45,830 nucleotides of DNA, taken from NCBI GenBank assembly GCA_937877465.1, contig CALFIT010000199.1, positions 1 through 45,830 of the forward strand, given 5' to 3'. This stretch comes from an uncultured Bacteroidales bacterium (GTDB taxonomy: Bacteria; Bacteroidota; Bacteroidia; Bacteroidales; F082). Below, in pieces: positions 17,557 to 24,678 of the stretch. The position numbers and the translations under genes are program-made. Each line of letters opens with the position of its first letter. The first letter of the stretch is position 1. Under the pieces are notes generated by a model that saw only the letters and a program-made list of their open reading frames with translations, was not told where the DNA came from and searched no databases.

Positions 17557-20334
17557 TTAAACATCATCAAACAAATCCATTTGCACGCCATCGCCCTTCG
17601 GCTCGACGATTTCCAACGGCACATCGGCAGGGTTGACCTTTATCCTCGCTTCGTTATCAAGTGATTCTGGAAAATCAGGCCCTTCGACAGGCTCAGGGGC
17701 CTTTGGGTCTTCTGAAGTCGGTTCTTCGACTCCTTCGACAGGCTCAGGGGTCTCAACGGTCTCTGGTTCAAGGAACTGCCAGCTCTCTATCTCTCTCGTC
17801 GACAGGCGTTTGCCTTTCGCCTTATAACTCTTGATGCCGATAAACTCCTCCACGTTGACCGTGTCGTCGGGGAAGCAGTTGCCCGCGTCGCTCACCTTGT
17901 AGCTGAGCAGCAGGCGCGGCAGGTTGTCTGTACACATGCCCAAATACTTGGCTTCAGGATGCTCGCCGATGAACGAAACTCGGTTGTTGAGCTTGGTGTC
18001 GGCCTCGATGCTGAAACGCTTCAGGTACATCTTCTGCGTCTCGCCCTCGATGTAGACGACGGAGAAGATTTCGTCGGCGTCGAACTTGCGGATCTCCACC
18101 ATGTCGTCGTCGAAGTGGGTGTTGAGGTCGAAGCCCGAAATCTTGAACTCGCCGTTGGCGAAGATTTGCAGAATCTTGTCTTCGCCCTCAAACGCGCCAA
18201 GATGCTGGCCGCGCTTGTCGGCGTTGAGGCGGCGCACGGTGTCATCGTACCAGATGTCACGCGCATTGAGGGTCGACACGCCTTCCCCGCTCTTCTTGAT
18301 TTCCTTGACCTCGTACTTGGTGAGCAGGTTGCCTCGCGCATCGCGTCCCTTGACGGCGATGTCGGCAAAGTTGTAGTCGACGGTCTTCTGTTTCTTGTTG
18401 AACAGCCCCAGCGTCACCTTGATGACCTCGGCCTCGCCGTTGGGATTCGACGAGAAATAGCGCACCTTCGAATTGGGCTTGCCTTGCGTGAGGTCGTATT
18501 CCTTGTCACGGGTGACGCCCTTCACGGCAAAACGCTTCACATAATGCGGCGCACCGTTCTTGCCGTCGCGATAGACCACGTTGTAGGTCGTGCGCTCGTC
18601 ATTCTTGTGGAATACTGCGGCATGGATAACCTTCTGGCCCACAAAGAGTTTCGGCTGCAACTTGGTCACGGCGTACTTGCCATCCTCATGGAACACGATG
18701 ATTTCGTCCAAGTCGGAGCAGTCGCACACGTATTCGTAAGCCTCCTTGTTCTTCTCGCGTTTCAGGCCCTCGCCGGTGCAGACGAAGCCTTCGTCTCGGT
18801 TGACGTAAAGCTTCTCGTTGTTGGCGGCCACGGCCACGGCGGAGATGTTGTCGAAGTTGCGAATCTCGGTCTTGCGCTCGCGTCCCGCGCCGTATTTCTC
18901 CTTGATGTGCATGAAATAGTCGATGGTGAAGTCCACGATGTGGTCGAGGTTGTAGCGGGCTTCCTCCAACCGTTTCTCGATGTCGGCCAACTGCTCGTCG
19001 GCTTTCTTGATGTCGAACTTGGAGATTTTGCGCACGGGTTTCTCGCAGAGTTTCTCTACGTCCTCGCGGGTGATTTCGCGCTTCAGCAGCTTGCGGTACT
19101 TGTCGAAACGCCGCTCGATGCCCGTCAGTTGGTCGTCCCAAGTCTCGTAGTCCTTGTTCTCCAACTCCTTGTAGATGCCTTTCTCGAAGAAGATCTTCTC
19201 CAACGAAATGTAGTGCCAGCTTTGCTCCAACTCGTCAATCAAGATGCGGAGTTCGAGGCTCAGCAGCTCCATGGTGCGGTCGGTGCTGAGGCGCAGGATT
19301 TCGCTCACGCCCAAGAAGGCCGGATGCTGGTTGACGATGACGCAAGCGTTGGGCGAGATGGAGACCTCGCAGTCGGTGAAGGCATAGAGCGCGTCGATGG
19401 TCTGGTCGGGCGAAACGCCGGGGTTGAGGTAAATGACGATTTCGCATTGCTCGGCGGTATTGTCGTCGATTTTCTTAATCTTGATCTTGCCCTTGTCGTT
19501 GCATTTCACGATGCTGTCGATGACGCTACCCGTGGTGGTTCCGTAAGGTATCTCACTGATTACAAGCGTTTTCTTGTCCTGCTGACTGATTCTTGCGCGG
19601 ATACGCACTTTGCCGCCACGCAAGCCGTCGTTGTAGTTGGTCACGTCCATCAGGCCGCCTGTGGGGAAGTCGGGATAGAGCGTGAAAGGCTCGTCTTTCA
19701 GATAAGCTATCGAAGCGTCAATCAATTCGTTGAAGTTGTGCGGCAGGAACTTGGAGGCCAAGCCCACGGCGATGCCTTCGGTGCCTTGCGCCAACAGCAG
19801 CGGGAACTTCACCGGCAGCGACACCGGCTCGGCGTTGCGGTTGTCGTAGGAGCGCGTCCAGTCGGTGGTCTTGTGGTTGAAGACGACTTCCTTGGCGAAC
19901 TTCGAGAGCCGTGCCTCGATGTAACGCGGGGCAGCGGCATCGTCGCCCGTGAGGATGTTGCCGAAGTTGCCTTGCGTGTCGATAAGCAAGTCTTTCTGGG
20001 CGAGTTGCACGAGCGCGTCGCCGATGGAGGCGTCGCCGTGCGGGTGATATTTCATGGTGTTGCCCACGATGTTGGCCACCTTGTTGAAACGTCCGTCGTC
20101 GAGTTCGTCCATCGAGTGCAGGATGCGGCGTTGCACCGGCTTCAGGCCGTCCTCGATGGCCGGCACGGCGCGTTCAAGGATGACGTAAGAGGCGTAGTCG
20201 AGAAACCAGTTCTCGAACATCCCCTTCAGGGGAATCACCTGAAACTTTTCCTCCTGAGCGTCAGCAACTTGTTCATTATCGGGCACTTCGTTCAGTGCGT
20301 CGTTTTCCAATTCCGTCTTGTCTTCGATATCCAT
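17557..20334 (-). CDS. parC: DNA topoisomerase IV subunit A
   Basis: A 925-residue type IIA topoisomerase A subunit that cuts and rejoins DNA to separate daughter chromosomes. The winged-helix and tower domains are complete. The active tyrosine is Tyr138 in AAAPRYIEARLS, and the quinolone-region segment HPHGDASIGDALV is present. A degenerate C-terminal DNA-wrapping domain spans about 500-850. The form with FENWFLDYASYVILERA and NILTGDDAAAP matches the ParC-like class of Bacteroidota rather than GyrA. The last 80 residues are an acidic Pro/Glu tail holding two PEPVEG repeats, encoded by a dispersed DNA repeat. parE is not adjacent. A -7 promoter element lies 20 bp before the ATG. Confidence 0.92.
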   Translation of the reverse strand: MDIEDKTELENDALNEVPDNEQVADAQEEKFQVIPLKGMFENWFLDYASYVILERAVPAIEDGLKPVQRRILHSMDELDDGRFNKVANIVGNTMKYHPHGDASIGDALVQLAQKDLLIDTQGNFGNILTGDDAAAPRYIEARLSKFAKEVVFNHKTTDWTRSYDNRNAEPVSLPVKFPLLLAQGTEGIAVGLASKFLPHNFNELIDASIAYLKDEPFTLYPDFPTGGLMDVTNYNDGLRGGKVRIRARISQQDKKTLVISEIPYGTTTGSVIDSIVKCNDKGKIKIKKIDDNTAEQCEIVIYLNPGVSPDQTIDALYAFTDCEVSISPNACVIVNQHPAFLGVSEILRLSTDRTMELLSLELRILIDELEQSWHYISLEKIFFEKGIYKELENKDYETWDDQLTGIERRFDKYRKLLKREITREDVEKLCEKPVRKISKFDIKKADEQLADIEKRLEEARYNLDHIVDFTIDYFMHIKEKYGAGRERKTEIRNFDNISAVAVAANNEKLYVNRDEGFVCTGEGLKREKNKEAYEYVCDCSDLDEIIVFHEDGKYAVTKLQPKLFVGQKVIHAAVFHKNDERTTYNVVYRDGKNGAPHYVKRFAVKGVTRDKEYDLTQGKPNSKVRYFSSNPNGEAEVIKVTLGLFNKKQKTVDYNFADIAVKGRDARGNLLTKYEVKEIKKSGEGVSTLNARDIWYDDTVRRLNADKRGQHLGAFEGEDKILQIFANGEFKISGFDLNTHFDDDMVEIRKFDADEIFSVVYIEGETQKMYLKRFSIEADTKLNNRVSFIGEHPEAKYLGMCTDNLPRLLLSYKVSDAGNCFPDDTVNVEEFIGIKSYKAKGKRLSTREIESWQFLEPETVETPEPVEGVEEPTSEDPKAPEPVEGPDFPESLDNEARIKVNPADVPLEIVEPKGDGVQMDLFDDV
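17681..17750. repeat. Two copies of a CCTTCGACAGGCTCAGGGG repeat in the parC tail
   Basis: The 19-base word occurs at 17681-17699 and 17732-17750, exactly 51 bp apart, so both copies are read in the same parC frame and encode PEPVEG. From general knowledge, words of this kind (CCTTCGACAGGCTCAGG and its complement) are dispersed, often paired repeats in many Bacteroidota and other genomes. Here they have invaded or been tolerated in a disordered coding tail. Confidence 0.8.
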
Positions 20335-20355
20335 TTATGCGTGTTCTAATGCTTG

Positions 20356-20363
20356 CAAAAATA
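20356..20363 (-). promoter_or_regulatory. parC -7 promoter element (TATTTTTG)
   Basis: Read on the minus strand, TATTTTTG ends 21 bp before the parC ATG, giving a leader of roughly 15 nt. It matches the TAnnTTTG consensus. A -33 box is not clear. Confidence 0.6.
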
Positions 20364-20648
20364 GGGAAAATTTCGTTTCGTTCAATACTTTAAAGCAAAA
20401 TGGCTGGGGCATGTATACTCTACCCATTACTCTTCGCATACTTTTTTAGTATGCCAACACCATACTGAGGAGCGAAGGAAAGATATGACCTGAATTTCTA
20501 CGGAGATTATTAATTCTCCATTCCAAAGTAACGAATTAAAGAAAAACACTACCTTTGCAGCTGAAAAATGGTTATATAAGGGAACAATGCCAATCTGCAA
20601 TTGTAATGACTTTTGCACCGATGAAGTGCGCCTGAAGCGATGCTACTT
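20364..20648. other. Gene-poor island edge with hairpin and orphan promoter-like box
   Basis: No convincing gene lies between the parC promoter and the AbiEii remnant. A perfect 7-bp inverted repeat (GCATACT, five T, AGTATGC) lies at 20436-20454. A TACCTTTG element at 20550-20557 points rightward, against all genes here, and no reading frame of any length follows it. Base composition changes here from GC-rich host sequence to AT-rich island sequence. No transposase, integrase or tRNA gene is visible. This looks like deletion debris at the island boundary. Confidence 0.6.
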
Positions 20649-20759
20649 CTAATAGCGTGAGAGCAGTAGCTGCGAGCTATAATGCTCATCCCGCGAGATA
20701 TTTAGCAAGCGTTCCTTGACGGACTTGCCATAGTTGCTGAGGTTCTTTTTCTTTGCCAT
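20649..20759 (-). pseudogene. Truncated AbiEii-type toxin (36 codons left)
   Basis: Starting 5 bp after the antitoxin stop, a frame opens with MAKKKNLSNYGKSVKERLLN and reaches LLLSRY before a TAG at 20649-20651. This is the normal beginning of AbiEii/AbiGii nucleotidyltransferase toxins, which run on for some 250 more residues including a GG...KG nucleotidyltransferase core. After the stop no frame resumes the family pattern, so the gene is deleted from about codon 37 rather than merely interrupted. Position and spacing are exactly those of a toxin gene translated together with AbiEi. Confidence 0.78.
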
Positions 20760-20764
20760 AACAG

Positions 20765-21340
20765 TTATACCATGTATTTAACAAGTTCATCAGTGCGCTT
20801 TCCGATGCGCATGGCATTTGCGTATGAGTAAAGCTTTGTGATGTCACAATCCTTTCGCGAAAGAAAGTTGCGCAATATTTCTGAGCTAACATCAATTCCC
20901 ACGCGATTGCGGTACTTGATGGCATCGCATACGGACTTCTCCAAATCGTAGATTTTAACTTTGAAACCCTCTATGATTGCCTCCGACACCCCAAGTTCAA
21001 AGACCTTGCGGCTGAGGAAGAAAAGCTCTATCGGTGGGTAATCCGGCAGAACCACCTTGCGGCTGCGCTCAATAGCGATGCAATAGGAAAGGGGTATCTG
21101 CGTGCTCAGCCCATAATATGACCAGGCTGAATACATGCACAACACACCGCCCGATACGAGCCGTTCCACGTCAATCATGGGCTTGGCCAGCCCTTCGTTA
21201 AGCGCATAGATTCCTTGGCGCACCCGTATGATAGTCCCTTTCTCAGCTCCATAGAGAAGCCGGTTGTATAGGTTTTTCTCTTTGGCCTCCGACGAAGAGA
21301 TATACCCTCCATTCTGGTTAATGTACTCTTTGATGTCCAC
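20765..21340 (-). CDS. AbiEi-family type IV antitoxin
   Basis: A 191-residue protein. It has an N-terminal winged helix (DIKEYINQNGGYISSSEAKE, then IIRVRQGIYAL) and a C-terminal antitoxin domain with SAWSYYGLSTQIP and LEKSVCDAIKYRNRVG. AbiEi proteins repress their own operon and counter a nucleotidyltransferase toxin without binding it. I chose the GTG at 21340: the only earlier in-frame candidate, a TTG at 21364, lies inside the -7 promoter box. The toxin gene next to it is reduced to 36 codons, so this antitoxin has no visible local target. Confidence 0.85.
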   Translation of the reverse strand: MDIKEYINQNGGYISSSEAKEKNLYNRLLYGAEKGTIIRVRQGIYALNEGLAKPMIDVERLVSGGVLCMYSAWSYYGLSTQIPLSYCIAIERSRKVVLPDYPPIELFFLSRKVFELGVSEAIIEGFKVKIYDLEKSVCDAIKYRNRVGIDVSSEILRNFLSRKDCDITKLYSYANAMRIGKRTDELVKYMV

Positions 21341-21361
21341 TTTTTCGCAATTTTCTTGCCG

Positions 21362-21369
21362 CAAAAATA
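21362..21369 (-). promoter_or_regulatory. AbiEi -7 promoter element (TATTTTTG)
   Basis: On the minus strand TATTTTTG sits 21 bp before the chosen GTG start and puts the transcript start at about 21355. It gives the antitoxin its own transcript, apart from the signalling operon that ends at 21411. Confidence 0.6.
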
Positions 21370-21410
21370 CTGCATTTTTTTGAAAGTGCAGTAGATTTGA
21401 AGGAAAAATC

Positions 21411-21788
21411 TCAATATCCCCCTCCCTTCAAATCAAGGGTTTCTACTTCCGTGACAAGACCGCTGGTGCCGCATTTCGGGCAAACGACTTCTCTTTCTCC
21501 ATGCCAACACACAATGCTTCCGCATTTCCCGCATGTATAGAAATGTCTTTCCTCACAATACGGACAGCCAGGATATTCGTCATCAAGCGCAACAGAACCA
21601 TGTACACTCTTTGTGTCATACCCCTCTCGATGGGCTTGCTCTGCATTAACCTTGAACGCCCAAACAAACACATATTCGTTGCGCCGCTCATCGGCCTTAT
21701 CGACCGTGATACCGAAAGGCTTCTTACATTTGGGGCAAATGCCCATCGTCACAAAGGCTTCTTCTGATAGTTTTCGCATAACATGCAT
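21411..21788 (-). CDS. TerY-C type zinc-binding protein
   Basis: A 125-residue cytoplasmic protein with at least four zinc-knuckle pairs: CPKC near the N-terminus, CPYC, CGKC and CPKC. The segments KKPFGITV, YVFVWAFKVNAEQAHREGY and DDEYPGCPYC match the TerY-C metal-binding domain, which in other genomes is fused to or encoded beside TerY-like vWA proteins. It lies last in the kinase-vWA-PP2C operon, 6 bp after the TPR gene. A likely role is metal sensing or a binding platform for the vWA protein, which is inferred from that association. The pattern is distinctive but I could not run a profile search. Confidence 0.75.
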   Translation of the reverse strand: MHVMRKLSEEAFVTMGICPKCKKPFGITVDKADERRNEYVFVWAFKVNAEQAHREGYDTKSVHGSVALDDEYPGCPYCEERHFYTCGKCGSIVCWHGEREVVCPKCGTSGLVTEVETLDLKGGGY

Positions 21789-21794
21789 CTTGTG

Positions 21795-22607
21795 CTATAA
21801 GCCTCTCATTTTATCTTTTTTAGATGCAGCCTCTCTTAATTGTGATAATTTTTTGCTGACATATTGTATCACGAGTTTGATTTCATAATTGTCACCACTG
21901 AGTTGACATAGTATTTCTGTGTCCGGAGTTTCCCATGTGGTGTCAAATGCAAGATGACCGTATGAAATAGCCCTGCCCCAATCGCTATAATCATCCCTAT
22001 ACAAATCATCAAACCATACTGCATTGTTTTTTCCTCCATGAGTAGGTTTCCCGTATTTACTAGTAAGCAAATCAACAAGCTCTTCATAATCATACATATA
22101 ATCATTCTGATTAGAATGATCAATACTGAATATGTATTTACCGATTGTCAGCTGGTTGTCTGTAAAACCATATAAAACAGTACATGGTAACGATGCTACA
22201 CTACCGGGGAAAGCATATATATCAGTTTTCTGTACTAAATTGGCTTCTCCTTCTTTCTTTTGAACTAACTGATAAGAATCTCCCCAATTTGCTACTCTGA
22301 AATCCTTATCTGCATCCATTTCCTTTTCCGTTTCCTCAATTGTTTCATGGTTACCATTAGAAGTCAAACTCTCTATTCCTCTGAGGGCCTCGGCGTTTTC
22401 GGGGTTGTTGGATAGAACTCTATAATAGCACTTTTTTGCTTTGATAATGTTGCCCTGTTTTTGATAAGCAAATGCTGCTCCTAATAGAGCTTCTTCGTTC
22501 TCTGGTTTCATCTCTAACGCAACTTGAAAAAACTCAATTGCTGTTAGATAATCAGATTTGGCCAACCGGCTTTGACCTTCGGAAAGGTAATCAATGATGT
22601 TATCCAT
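21795..22607 (-). CDS. TPR-repeat protein with unknown C-terminal domain
   Basis: A 270-residue soluble protein with no signal peptide. Residues 1-80 form two to three tetratricopeptide repeats (LAKSDYLTAIEFFQVALEMK, then ALLGAAFAYQKQGNIIKAKK), a protein-binding scaffold. After an acidic linker, residues 105-260 form a compact alpha/beta domain with Trp- and Tyr-rich strands (SLPCTVLYGF, YGHLAFDTTWETPDTEILC). I cannot assign it to a family, though it recalls domains that judge protein or ligand stability in Bacteroidales hypothetical proteins. It lies 48 bp after the PP2C gene and probably serves as an adaptor in the phospho-signalling set. Confidence 0.78.
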   Translation of the reverse strand: MDNIIDYLSEGQSRLAKSDYLTAIEFFQVALEMKPENEEALLGAAFAYQKQGNIIKAKKCYYRVLSNNPENAEALRGIESLTSNGNHETIEETEKEMDADKDFRVANWGDSYQLVQKKEGEANLVQKTDIYAFPGSVASLPCTVLYGFTDNQLTIGKYIFSIDHSNQNDYMYDYEELVDLLTSKYGKPTHGGKNNAVWFDDLYRDDYSDWGRAISYGHLAFDTTWETPDTEILCQLSGDNYEIKLVIQYVSKKLSQLREAASKKDKMRGL

Positions 22608-22655
22608 ATTGTCTTTTAATTTAAATTAATGTAGTTACTTGTAATTCTATAAATG

Positions 22656-23906
22656 TTAAGCTATTTCCACCCAAACCAAATGCACCCTAAACGGATGATC
22701 TTCCATCCTCCAAACAAGCTCACGCTCTTTTTCAATTACGCCCACTTCATCTTGATAAGGAACAAAACCATCGCCGTAGTATTCTTTCAAGAAAGCATCC
22801 ATCTTCTTCACCAACTGCTGTTTTTCGGCATAGCCTCGGTCGATGTCGTTTTGGGCATAGCGCAACTCTATCTTGCTCTTCTCCGTATGGTCGGCCATCA
22901 TTTCCAAATGGCTGCGCTTTTCTTTGGCTTCCATAATCCTTTTGTTGACTGAAAGGATGCTTGCCTTGGTTATGGCAATTTGCCACAGGATGAATTTGGG
23001 CAAGGCCTCTTTTAATGCCTCTTCATCATACACACAGGCAATCGACATGTCGTCCTGGCTGCCGCGCTTGCTCAACACGGGCAAGGTTTCCTGAATGTCG
23101 GCAACCGTGGCTTCGTGGCCGTCCGTCACCAATGCTTTGACGACCTGCACATAGAAATTCACCAGATTGGTCTCCTCGCCAAACGAATCGTCCATGCCGT
23201 CGGAGCCAAGGCAAACGGCAATGGGAAAACCGCCATCACCTTGATAACAATAACGGAACTCGTTCAAGGCATCGGAATCGCAAATCGAAGTGGTCTTGTT
23301 CAGAAAGCAACGGTCGTCCCAAGGAATCGGCTCTTTCCACTGGGCTTCTTCGTCAAACGAAATCATTTTGCCGTCGCCCAAATGAAAAGCAAACCAATAC
23401 TTGGGTGTGCTTACGTATGCCATCAAAGTACAACCGTAAATCTTTTCCAACTTATAGCCCGAAAGGAACTCGTCTTTGTATTGCTTTTCGACTTGCGCAA
23501 TTTCCTTCTCGGTCAAGGGATGATGGGCGGCATGTTGCTCAATCCGCTGCTGCCATTGCCCAACGATGGACGCGAACAGTTGCCGCATGGCTGCATCGAC
23601 AGGCTTTCCCTTGCTGAAATCTTGCCTGTCTATCTCGGTTTGGATGGCTTCGTGTTGCGTGAACGGCTGACCAACAAACAAACTCTCGTCAACGTTGCCA
23701 ACAAACGCCTTCACGTTGTCAGCAATAATCTCAGTGGCAAAACGTGCTCCTACATCGCTGCGGAAATAACGTTTCCCACCGTGCCCATCACACACAACAG
23801 CTATAGCAAGACCATCCTCGTCGATACGGCTGAAAGAATAGTCCTGACACACCTTGTCCGTTGCCTTATGGCTCTCGCCTTGGCAATGAAAGTCGAAACA
23901 CCTCAT
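22656..23906 (-). CDS. PP2C-family protein phosphatase
   Basis: A 416-residue soluble enzyme that removes phosphate from Ser/Thr residues using two metal ions. The metal motif VVCDGHGG is at about 37-44 (Asp40). Later landmarks are FHLGDGKMI, LGSDGMDDSFG and SKRGSQDDMSIACV, the last supplying the final metal Asp. A C-terminal coiled-coil extension (about 310-416) is outside the usual domain. I chose the ATG at 23906; the frame extends upstream into the vWA gene only through a TTG. It should oppose the kinase encoded three genes upstream, as in the TerY-P triad. Confidence 0.9.
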   Translation of the reverse strand: MRCFDFHCQGESHKATDKVCQDYSFSRIDEDGLAIAVVCDGHGGKRYFRSDVGARFATEIIADNVKAFVGNVDESLFVGQPFTQHEAIQTEIDRQDFSKGKPVDAAMRQLFASIVGQWQQRIEQHAAHHPLTEKEIAQVEKQYKDEFLSGYKLEKIYGCTLMAYVSTPKYWFAFHLGDGKMISFDEEAQWKEPIPWDDRCFLNKTTSICDSDALNEFRYCYQGDGGFPIAVCLGSDGMDDSFGEETNLVNFYVQVVKALVTDGHEATVADIQETLPVLSKRGSQDDMSIACVYDEEALKEALPKFILWQIAITKASILSVNKRIMEAKEKRSHLEMMADHTEKSKIELRYAQNDIDRGYAEKQQLVKKMDAFLKEYYGDGFVPYQDEVGVIEKERELVWRMEDHPFRVHLVWVEIA

Positions 23907-23917
23907 GGGAAACGCCC

Positions 23918-24661
23918 TTAATCCCAATCGTCGGCATACGAGCTGCCGTCAACTTTCGTGGCGACCTCGGCACCGTCAATGTTGTCAACAGCGTTCTGTA
24001 CCTCGCTAATCACTTGGTCTTGCTTGGTGGTCTCGCCAGCCGTGCTGCTCTTGCTGCCGATTTGCGACGAGGTGACGGCCACCACGCGGATAATCTGCTT
24101 CAATGCCTCGATGTTGTGAACGGTGAACACGGCTTCGTTGGTGCCCGTGAACTTGGCCAATTCATCCTTGTCGGCATCGTCGCCAATAGCGATGGCCACC
24201 TTGATGGCCGACTTGAACCAGTTGTTGGCCTTCAGTTTTGCCAATCCAGCCTCAAAGTTGTCGGTAGGAGCACCATCCGACAGCAGAATGATGGCCGGGG
24301 CAAACAAGCCGCTTTCCGATTGCATGAAGCCTTTGCTGCGCGACAGCTTGTTTTCAAGTTCTTCGCAAGCGGCGCCCAAAGAGGTCAGGCCATTAGCTTG
24401 GACATCTTGCCAAACAAACTCGTTAGCCAATTTGGGCTCGCTATACAACCAGCTACATGAAGTGGAGAACTCTAAAGCCGCCACCTTGATTTCGGCATCC
24501 GGGTTGGTGACGGAAATCTCGTCCAACATGGGCAGCACATTCACCACCGCATCATTGACGGCTCCGATTTTGCTTCCAGCCATACTGCCGGAAGTATCAA
24601 TCATGAAGAATAGTGTCATGGTTCTGCGTGGTACACTTACAGTTTCGTCTAGTAATGACAT
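23918..24661 (-). CDS. TerY-like von Willebrand factor A domain protein
   Basis: A 247-residue protein made almost wholly of one vWA domain. The metal-ion-dependent adhesion site is intact: DTSGSM at 22-27, a Thr in the GLTSLGAA loop, and Asp in LLSDGAPTDN. This matches cytoplasmic TerY proteins, which bind partners through the metal site. The last 50 residues are a polar tail rich in Ser, Thr and Asp (TSSQIGSKSSTAGETTKQ), a plausible target for the linked kinase and phosphatase. It ends 11 bp before the PP2C gene. Confidence 0.9.
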   Translation of the reverse strand: MSLLDETVSVPRRTMTLFFMIDTSGSMAGSKIGAVNDAVVNVLPMLDEISVTNPDAEIKVAALEFSTSCSWLYSEPKLANEFVWQDVQANGLTSLGAACEELENKLSRSKGFMQSESGLFAPAIILLSDGAPTDNFEAGLAKLKANNWFKSAIKVAIAIGDDADKDELAKFTGTNEAVFTVHNIEALKQIIRVVAVTSSQIGSKSSTAGETTKQDQVISEVQNAVDNIDGAEVATKVDGSSYADDWD

Positions 24662-24678
24662 AATTATTTATTTTTTAG

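Noticed and set aside
17959..20349. A 796-codon open frame on the plus strand opposite parC
   Set aside because: It is the antisense shadow of a GC-rich gene, Val/Gly/His/Asp-rich with no domain pattern; the minus strand encodes a textbook ParC.
20436..20454. 7-bp hairpin GCATACT / AGTATGC as a terminator
   Set aside because: It lies upstream of parC and downstream only of a toxin remnant; the T run is in the loop and not after the stem. Kept only as a note within the gene-poor region.
20649..20759. The TAG in the AbiEii frame as a simple sequencing error
   Set aside because: Reading past it gives another stop two codons on and no family-like sequence in any frame, so the rest of the gene is absent.
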